From: DATHSN01 sp035464115
Lineage (GTDB): Bacteria > Actinomycetota > Acidimicrobiia > Acidimicrobiales > SKKL01
Assembly: GCA_035464115.1 (NCBI GenBank)
Contig: DATHSN010000188.1
Location: forward strand, 1 to 9,995
DNA: 9,995 bases
Reading direction: 5' to 3'
Shown here: positions 5,798 to 9,995 of the stretch, one piece after another
Layout of the letters: every line of letters starts with the position of its first letter
How positions within the stretch are numbered: the stretch's first letter is position 1
Notes under the pieces: generated by a model
Database searches by the model: none
Told to the model about the DNA's origin: nothing
The model's input: the letters and a program-made list of their open reading frames with translations, nothing else
Program-made: the position numbers and the translations under genes

Positions 5798-6685
5798 TTG
5801 GCGCCTCATCCCGCGGTCCTCGCCTACCGCGGCGGCAGCGCCGTCGCCCGCGCCCTGCCCCGCCCGGTCGCGGCGCGGGCCGCCGACGTCGGCGGACGGG
5901 TGGCGGCCCGGGTCCTCGCCGGGCGCCGCCGCCAGATGTCCCGGCACCTGCGGCGGGTGCGCCCCGACCTCACCGGCGCCGATCTGGAGCGGGCCACCCG
6001 CGAGGCCTTCGGCTCCTATGCCCGCTACTGGGTGGAGTCGTTCCGCCTGCCGGGCATGTCGGCCGTCGATCTCGACCGTCGCTTCGCCTACCGGGGCTAC
6101 GAGCACATCCTCGCCGCCCGCGAGCAGGGCCACGGCGCCATCATCGCCCTCCCGCACCTCGGCGGGTGGGAGTGGGCGGCGTTCTGGATGACGGTCATCG
6201 AGGACGTGCCCGTGACCGCGGTGGTCGAGCCCCTCGACCCGCCCGAGCTGTTCGCGTGGTTCGCCGACTACCGGCGCTCGCTCGGCATGGAGGTGGTGCC
6301 CCTCGGCCCCGACGCCGGGCGGGCCGTCGTGCGAGCCCTCCGCGATCGCCACGTGCTGTGCCTGGTGTGCGATCGCGACCTCCCCGGCGACGGTGTCGAG
6401 GTCGAGTTCTTCGGTGAGCGCACCACCCTGCCGGCCGGTCCCGCCACCCTCGCGCTGCGCACCGGCGCGCCGCTCCTGCCCACCGCGATCTACTTCCGTG
6501 ACGGCGGCGGTCACTTCGCCGACGTGCGGGCACCGCTGCCCGTCGAGCGGCGCGGGTCGCTGCGCGACGACGTCGCGCGCATCACCCAGGACCTGGCCCA
6601 CGCGCTCGAGGAGCTCATCGCCGCCGCCCCCGAGCAGTGGCACCTGATGCAGCCCAACTGGCCGAGCGACCACGACGCGACCTGA
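5798..6685 (+). CDS. patA: Phosphatidylinositol mannoside acyltransferase (PatA-like)
   Basis: This 295-residue member of the lauroyl-acyltransferase-like (LpxL/HtrB) family acylates the mannose of PIM1/PIM2 at the inner membrane face. Matching mycobacterial PatA, as I remember it, are YARYWVESFRLP (74-85), ALPHLGGWE (117-125; catalytic H120 in an HX4E motif), FADYRRSLGMEVVPL (155-169), GVEVEFFGE (199-207), TGAPLLPT (222-229) and the C-terminal WHLMQPNWP (281-289). The second catalytic residue of mycobacterial PatA, a Glu in ERDL, is D192 here (CDRDL). There is no transmembrane helix; the basic N-terminus may bind the membrane. The only early in-frame start is TTG 5798, 3 nt after the preceding stop and without a Shine-Dalgarno, so translation is probably coupled to the PIP synthase. 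The N-terminus YRGGSAVARALPRPVA aligns with the expected family start, which supports TTG. Confidence 0.9.
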   Translation: MAPHPAVLAYRGGSAVARALPRPVAARAADVGGRVAARVLAGRRRQMSRHLRRVRPDLTGADLERATREAFGSYARYWVESFRLPGMSAVDLDRRFAYRGYEHILAAREQGHGAIIALPHLGGWEWAAFWMTVIEDVPVTAVVEPLDPPELFAWFADYRRSLGMEVVPLGPDAGRAVVRALRDRHVLCLVCDRDLPGDGVEVEFFGERTTLPAGPATLALRTGAPLLPTAIYFRDGGGHFADVRAPLPVERRGSLRDDVARITQDLAHALEELIAAAPEQWHLMQPNWPSDHDAT

Positions 6686-6689
6686 ACCG

Positions 6690-6710
6690 CCCGCCGGCGC
6701 TCCTGGCGGG
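6690..6710 (+). terminator. GC hairpin between the acyltransferase gene and pimA
   Basis: CCCGCC (6690-6695) and GGCGGG (6705-6710) can pair across a 9-nt loop, starting 4 nt after the acyltransferase stop. There is no T-run. It may be a weak terminator or pause site ahead of the pimA promoter, or chance. Confidence 0.25.
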
Positions 6711-6726
6711 GAGACCGGGGGCCTCC

Positions 6727-6732
6727 TAGCGT
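6727..6732 (+). promoter_or_regulatory. Leaderless-type -10 box of pimA
   Basis: TAGCGT (TAnnnT) ends 6 nt before GTG 6739 with no Shine-Dalgarno in between. It gives pimA its own promoter and supports GTG 6739 as the start, which is also where the protein begins its first beta-strand. Confidence 0.55.
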
Positions 6733-6738
6733 GGTCGG

Positions 6739-7809
6739 GTGCGCATCGGCCTGGTCTGCCCCTACAGCCTCACGGTGCCGGGTGGTGTGCAGCTGCAGGT
6801 GCTCGGCCTGGCGCGGGCGCTGCGCTCGCTGGGCCACGACGCCCGGGTGCTCGCGCCGAGCGACGGGCCACCGCCCGACGCGGGCGTGACCCCGCTCGGC
6901 AACAGCATCCCCACCGCGGCCAACGGCTCGGTCGCGCCGATCGCCCCCGACCCGGCGGCCCAGCTGCGGCTCATCCGCGCCCTGCGCGACGAGGACTTCG
7001 ACGTCGTGCACCTGCACGAGCCCATGGTCCCGGGGCCCACGATGACCACGTGCGTCTTCAAGCCGGCCCCGCTGGTCGGCACCTTCCACGCGGCCGGCCA
7101 CGTCGGGCCCTACGTCTGGGGCCGGCCCGGGCTGCGGTGGCTGGCCAACCGGCTCGATCGCCGGGCCGCGGTGTCCGCCGACGCCCGCGACCTGGCCCGC
7201 TCCTCGCTGGGCGGGGAGTACGAGGTGCTGTTCAACGGGATCGAGGTCGAGCGCTTCGCCACCCCCGAGCCGTGGCCCACCGACGGCCCCACCATCTTGT
7301 TCCTCAGCCGCCACGAGCCCCGCAAGGGCCTGGCCACCCTGCTCGAGGCGCTCCCCGCCCTCCCCGCCGAGGTGCGGGTCTGGGTGGCGAGCGACGGCCC
7401 CGAGACGGCCACGTTGCGCACGCGGTTCGCCGGTGATCCCCGCATCGAGTGGCTGGGGCGCCTCACCGAGGACGACAAGATCCGTCGCCTCCGGGGGGCC
7501 GACGTCTTCTGCGCGCCGTCGCTCGGCGGCGAGTCGTTCGGTGTGATCCTGCTCGAGGCCATGGCCGCCGGCACCCCCATCGTGGCGAGCGACCTGCCGG
7601 GCTACGCCAACGTGGCCCGCGCCGGCACCGACGCCGACCTGGTGCCCCCGGGCGACCCCGTCGCGCTGGCCGCGGCGCTCGAGCGGGTGCTCACCGACCC
7701 CGAGCGCGCCGCCAAGCTGGTGGCGTCGGGTCGCTCGCGGGCCGAGGAGTTCTCCATGGCCCACCTCGCCGACCGCTACCTCGAGATCTACGCCGATCTC
7801 GTGCGCTGA
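6739..7809 (+). CDS. pimA: Phosphatidylinositol alpha-mannosyltransferase PimA
   Basis: This 356-residue GT-B fold, GT4-family enzyme transfers mannose from GDP-mannose to the 2-position of phosphatidylinositol, the first step to PIMs, at the cytoplasmic face. The N-terminal domain starts MRIGLVCPYSLTVPGGVQLQV; GGVQ (15-18) is the phosphate-contact loop of PimA. Further N-domain marks are NGSVAPI (62-68), HLHEPMVPG (91-99) and TFHAAG with H117 (equivalent to mycobacterial H118). The C-terminal domain has SRHEPRKGLATLLEAL (190-205), with R195 and K196 expected to bind the GDP diphosphate, and GGESFGVILLEAMAAGTP, whose E265-x7-E273 pair is the GT4 signature. The length is close to the mycobacterial enzyme. 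It follows the acyltransferase gene by 53 bp, matching the conserved acyltransferase-pimA order. A related mannosyltransferase such as PimB' is less likely because of the context and the GGVQ/NGSVA segments. Confidence 0.93.
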   Translation: MRIGLVCPYSLTVPGGVQLQVLGLARALRSLGHDARVLAPSDGPPPDAGVTPLGNSIPTAANGSVAPIAPDPAAQLRLIRALRDEDFDVVHLHEPMVPGPTMTTCVFKPAPLVGTFHAAGHVGPYVWGRPGLRWLANRLDRRAAVSADARDLARSSLGGEYEVLFNGIEVERFATPEPWPTDGPTILFLSRHEPRKGLATLLEALPALPAEVRVWVASDGPETATLRTRFAGDPRIEWLGRLTEDDKIRRLRGADVFCAPSLGGESFGVILLEAMAAGTPIVASDLPGYANVARAGTDADLVPPGDPVALAAALERVLTDPERAAKLVASGRSRAEEFSMAHLADRYLEIYADLVR

Positions 7810-7814
7810 CCCCG

Positions 7815-7828
7815 CCGTCGGAGGACGG
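7815..7828 (+). terminator. Possible hairpin after pimA
   Basis: CCGTC (7815-7819) and GACGG (7824-7828) form a perfect 5-bp stem with loop GGAG, starting 6 nt after the pimA stop. There is no T-run. The same arms recur as CCGTC-C-GACGG at 7900-7910 in the lemA leader, so it may instead be part of a repeated site. Confidence 0.3.
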
Positions 7829-7877
7829 GGTCGACGCCGCTCGGGCCCTCGCGCCGGGTCCGATGGCCCGCCCGCCC

Positions 7878-7883
7878 TATGAT
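7878..7883 (+). promoter_or_regulatory. -10 box of the lemA transcript
   Basis: TATGAT is the best -10 match in the window (TAnnnT and close to TATAAT). Transcription would start near 7890, leaving a leader of about 45 nt before ATG 7936. The 126-bp gap between pimA and lemA is the longest in the window, which supports a separate transcription unit. No clear -35 is seen. Confidence 0.6.
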
Positions 7884-7926
7884 GGCGCCCGCCACCGGGC
7901 CGTCCGACGGTCCTCCTGCTGGCGAG

Positions 7927-7931
7927 AGGAG
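7927..7931 (+). promoter_or_regulatory. Shine-Dalgarno of lemA, possibly occluded
   Basis: AGGAG lies 4 nt before ATG 7936 and fixes the start, excluding the in-frame ATG at 7879, which sits inside the -10 box. CTCCT at 7913-7917 can pair with it perfectly across a 9-nt loop, so the leader could hide its own ribosome site. Confidence 0.6.
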
Positions 7932-7935
7932 CCCC

Positions 7936-8487
7936 ATGGTCGTCCTGCTCATCATCCTGGCCATCGTCGTCGTGCTCGTGATCTTCGTGATCATGACCTA
8001 CAACAAGCTGGTCAGCCTGCGGAACCGCATCGAGAACGCGTGGGCCCAGATCGATGTCCAGCTCAAGCGTCGCTACGACCTGATCCCCAACCTGGTGGAG
8101 ACGGTCAAGGGCTACGCCAGCCACGAGAGCGAGACCCTCGAGAAGGTCATCCAGGCCCGCAACATGGCCGTGTCGGCCGAGGGCGTGCACGATCAGGCCC
8201 AAGCCGAGAACATGCTCACCGGAGCGCTGAAGTCGCTGTTCGCGGTGTCGGAGGCGTACCCCGACCTGAAGGCCAACCAGAGCTTCCTGCAGCTGCAGGA
8301 GGAGCTCACCGGCACCGAGGGCCGCATCGCCTACGCGCGGCAGTTCTACAACGACACCGTCTACAAGTACAACACCCAGATCCAGTCGTTCCCGGCTGTG
8401 ATCCTGGCCAACATGTTCCGCTTCACCGAGCGTGAGTACTTCGAGGCCGACGACGAGTCACGTGGTCCGGTCAACGTCTCGTTCTGA
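7936..8487 (+). CDS. lemA: LemA family membrane protein
   Basis: This 183-residue LemA-family protein has the usual length and architecture. It has one N-terminal transmembrane helix (about 2-20) and short TYNKLVSLRNRIENAWAQID linkage into a long helical-bundle domain facing outward. Family signatures are QLKRRYDLIPNLVETVKGYA (42-61) with following HE, the middle LTGALKSLFAVSEAYPDLKAN segment (about 94-114), ARQFYNDTVYKYN (134-146) and the C-terminal FTEREYFEAD (163-172). The biochemical role of LemA is not established. It is often encoded next to HtpX-like M48 metallopeptidases or TPM-domain proteins, and here the next gene encodes an M48-like protein. The start at ATG 7936 has an AGGAG ribosome site and places the membrane helix at the very N-terminus, as in relatives. 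Confidence 0.95.
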   Translation: MVVLLIILAIVVVLVIFVIMTYNKLVSLRNRIENAWAQIDVQLKRRYDLIPNLVETVKGYASHESETLEKVIQARNMAVSAEGVHDQAQAENMLTGALKSLFAVSEAYPDLKANQSFLQLQEELTGTEGRIAYARQFYNDTVYKYNTQIQSFPAVILANMFRFTEREYFEADDESRGPVNVSF

Positions 8488-8494
8488 CCACGCG

Positions 8495-9349
8495 GTGACG
8501 TCGCGGCTCGATCCGACGGCCGACAACGAGCGCCGCGCCGCGCTGCTCGCGGTCGGGTTCGTCGCGCTCCTCGCCGCGCTGGTCACCCTCGTGGGCTGGC
8601 TCCTCGGACCCGACCTCGGGTGGTGGGGCCTGGCGCTGGCGGTGGTCATCGGTGCGGGGCTGGCCGTTCTCGCCCTGGTGAGCGCCGACGCCATCGTGGT
8701 GCGCGCCACGGGCGCCGCGCCGATCGGCGCCGATGAGCACCCGCGGCTGCACAACCTCGTCGACGGGCTGTGCGTGGCGAGCGGGCTGCCCCGCCCCGCC
8801 CTCGGGCTCATCGACGATCCCGCGCTGAACGCCTTCGTGGTCGGTCGCAGCCCCCGGCACGCCACGTTGGTGGTCACGAGCGGCCTGCTCGACGGGCTCA
8901 CCCGGGTCGAGCTCGAGGGCGTGCTCGCCCGCCAGCTCGTGCTCGTCAAGCACCGCGACAGCCTGGTGGCCACCCTGGCCACCACCACGGTGGCCGGACC
9001 GCTGCTCCTCGCCGAGCTGGCCGGGCGCTCACCGGGGGGCGTGGTCGGCACGATCCTCGGCCTGCCCGCCGCGCTCGTCGCACCGGTGGCGTCACGTCTG
9101 CTCGACGTGGTGCTGCCGCCCCGGCGCGAGGTCCTCGCCGACCTCGCCGCCATCGACCTCACCCGTTACCCGCCCGGCCTCATCGGCGCCCTCGAGAAGG
9201 TGCGTCACGGGGCCGTGGTCGACGGGGGACTGCGTGCGACGGCCCACCTCTGGGTGGAGCCGCCGGTGGCGGCCGCGGGCGGCGGCCCCCGTCCGGTGCA
9301 CCAGGCCCCACCGATCGACGAGCGCATCGCCATCCTCCGGGAGCTCTGA
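8495..9349 (+). CDS. M48/HtpX-like membrane protein lacking HExxH (probable pseudopeptidase)
   Basis: This 284-residue protein follows the M48 (HtpX) plan from end to end. It has two N-terminal membrane helices (about 15-37 and 42-64), then HPRLHNLVDGLCVASGLPRP (82-101), LNAFVVGRSPRHATLVVTSGLL (111-132) and VELEGVLA (138-145), two more hydrophobic segments (about 157-175 and 181-207), REVLADLAAIDLTRYPPGL (211-229), TAHLWVEP (249-256) and a final PPIDERIAILREL. Where active members read HExxH, this one reads RQLVL (R146, Q147, L150), so both zinc histidines and the general-base glutamate are gone. The third zinc ligand (E212 in REVLAD) remains. The frame is intact around the motif. It should not be a working protease and may act as a scaffold with LemA. 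GTG 8495, 7 nt after the lemA stop, is my start choice; GTG 8462, overlapping lemA, is possible. Confidence 0.85.
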   Translation: MTSRLDPTADNERRAALLAVGFVALLAALVTLVGWLLGPDLGWWGLALAVVIGAGLAVLALVSADAIVVRATGAAPIGADEHPRLHNLVDGLCVASGLPRPALGLIDDPALNAFVVGRSPRHATLVVTSGLLDGLTRVELEGVLARQLVLVKHRDSLVATLATTTVAGPLLLAELAGRSPGGVVGTILGLPAALVAPVASRLLDVVLPPRREVLADLAAIDLTRYPPGLIGALEKVRHGAVVDGGLRATAHLWVEPPVAAAGGGPRPVHQAPPIDERIAILREL

Positions 9350-9357
9350 ACCACTCC

Positions 9358-9995
9358 GTGCACCACCGTCCAGCCCGTCGCGCCCTCGTGGCCGTCCTCG
9401 TCGTGGCCGCCCTGATCGCCGCCTCGTGCGGAGGCGACGACGAGGAGGCCGCGCCCGTCACCACCGAGGCGCCGCCCGAGACCACCACCAGCACCACCGC
9501 GCCGCCCACCACGACCACCACCGAACCCGGTCCGGCCGCGCCGCTCACCGGCCTCCCGGTCGACGACGAGGCGGTCCTGGCCCGTCCCGCGCTGGTGCTC
9601 AAGATCGACAACGCCCCCGAGGCCCGGCCCCAAGCCGGCATCAACCAGGCCGACGTCGTCTACGAGGAGCTGGTCGAGGGCATCAGCCGGCTGGCCGCGG
9701 TGTTCCACTCCACCGACGCCGACCCGGTCGGGCCGGTCCGCTCGGCGCGCCAGTCCGACATCGACATCGTCGCCGGTCTGAACCGCCCGATGTTCGGCTT
9801 CTCGGGCGCCAACACCGGCGTGCTGCGGGCCGTCCGCAACGCCGGCAACACCATCGACGCCTCGTGGGACGCGCTGCCCGACCTCTACGCGCGCGACCGC
9901 AGCCGTCGGGCGCCGCACAACCTGTTCACCAACACCTCCCAGATCTACGGCCGGGCGCCGGCCGACGCCGTGGCGCCGCTGCCGCTCTTCAGCTA
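9358..9995 (+). CDS. DUF3048 (YerB-like) lipoprotein, 5' part (partial)
   Basis: This open frame runs off the right edge; 212 codons are visible. The N-terminus MHHRPARR is basic, followed by a hydrophobic stretch and LIAASC-GG (Cys24). It reads as a lipoprotein signal with a slightly weak lipobox (Ala instead of Leu at -3). Residues about 31-58 are a Thr/Pro/Glu-rich linker (TTTSTTAPPTTTTTEP), common in exported actinobacterial lipoproteins. The domain then begins with PLTGLPVDDE and continues ALVLKIDNAPEARPQAGINQ, ADVVYEELVEGISRLAAVF and GPVRSARQSDIDIV, which I recognise as DUF3048. Its biochemical function is unknown; it is expected on the outer face of the membrane. GTG 9358 is the start, 8 nt after the M48-like gene's stop and with no in-frame alternative upstream that yields a signal peptide. 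It may be co-transcribed with lemA and the M48-like gene. Confidence 0.9.
   Translation, partial: MHHRPARRALVAVLVVAALIAASCGGDDEEAAPVTTEAPPETTTSTTAPPTTTTTEPGPAAPLTGLPVDDEAVLARPALVLKIDNAPEARPQAGINQADVVYEELVEGISRLAAVFHSTDADPVGPVRSARQSDIDIVAGLNRPMFGFSGANTGVLRAVRNAGNTIDASWDALPDLYARDRSRRAPHNLFTNTSQIYGRAPADAVAPLPLFS

Noticed and set aside
4727..6673. 648-codon minus-strand open frame across the PIP synthase and acyltransferase genes
   Set aside because: It is an antisense shadow of two strongly supported genes, with low-complexity translation and overlap with the true minus-strand gene in another frame.
6511..8202. 563-codon minus-strand open frame opposite pimA and lemA
   Set aside because: Its content is explained by the codon bias of pimA and lemA on the plus strand; no motif is visible.
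1..9995. CRISPR array, tRNA/rRNA genes, insertion sequences, prophage or defence genes
   Set aside because: I read both strands for spaced direct repeats, tRNA-like arms, transposase or integrase motifs and terminal inverted repeats, and found none. The window is housekeeping in character.

Overview
The window is very GC-rich, with almost every codon ending in G or C, and tightly packed with genes. It looks like a chromosomal housekeeping segment of an actinobacterium. Two pathways point to Actinomycetota. The left edge holds the end of a mycothiol cysteine ligase (mshC). The centre carries phosphatidylinositol mannoside (PIM) genes in the order thrS - HIT/AP4A phosphorylase - PIP synthase - PIM acyltransferase - pimA, the order known from Mycobacterium tuberculosis. 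The proteins differ enough from the mycobacterial ones, and the extra genes and Thr/Pro-rich lipoprotein are of a kind, that I infer a deep-branching lineage such as Acidimicrobiia; this placement is inference only.

Layout: 1-408 mshC 3' end (+); 454-1359 plsC-like acyltransferase (+); 1407-3374 thrS (+); 3379-3900 HIT-family AP4A phosphorylase (+); 3911-4432 two-helix membrane protein of unknown function (+); 4458-4991 unknown helical protein (-), convergent with the previous gene and divergent from the next; 5099-5794 CDP-alcohol phosphatidyltransferase, probably PIP synthase (+); 5798-6685 PIM acyltransferase (+); 6739-7809 PimA mannosyltransferase (+); 7936-8487 LemA (+); 8495-9349 M48/HtpX-like protein lacking the HExxH motif (+); 9358 to the right edge, DUF3048 lipoprotein (+), cut off.

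How the genes relate: PIP synthase makes the phosphatidylinositol phosphate precursor, PimA adds the first mannose to PI, and the acyltransferase acylates that mannose. The upstream PlsC-like enzyme probably supplies phosphatidic acid, the precursor of CDP-diacylglycerol. The window therefore covers much of a route from lysophosphatidate to acylated PIM1. LemA with an HtpX-like partner is a common pair, but here the partner has lost all three key residues of its zinc-protease motif.

Expression: five genes have a TAnnnT-like (or xAnnnT) -10 box ending only 6-8 nt before the start codon and no Shine-Dalgarno. This is the arrangement of leaderless actinobacterial transcripts. Only the PIP synthase and LemA genes show a clear promoter plus Shine-Dalgarno leader. 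No RNA genes, mobile elements or CRISPR arrays are visible. I see no wholly new multi-gene system. The items most worth a second look are the inactive-looking M48 partner of LemA, the altered active-site motifs in the PIP synthase and PIM acyltransferase and the single in-frame amber codon between them, and the two unknown genes inserted into an otherwise conserved PIM cluster.
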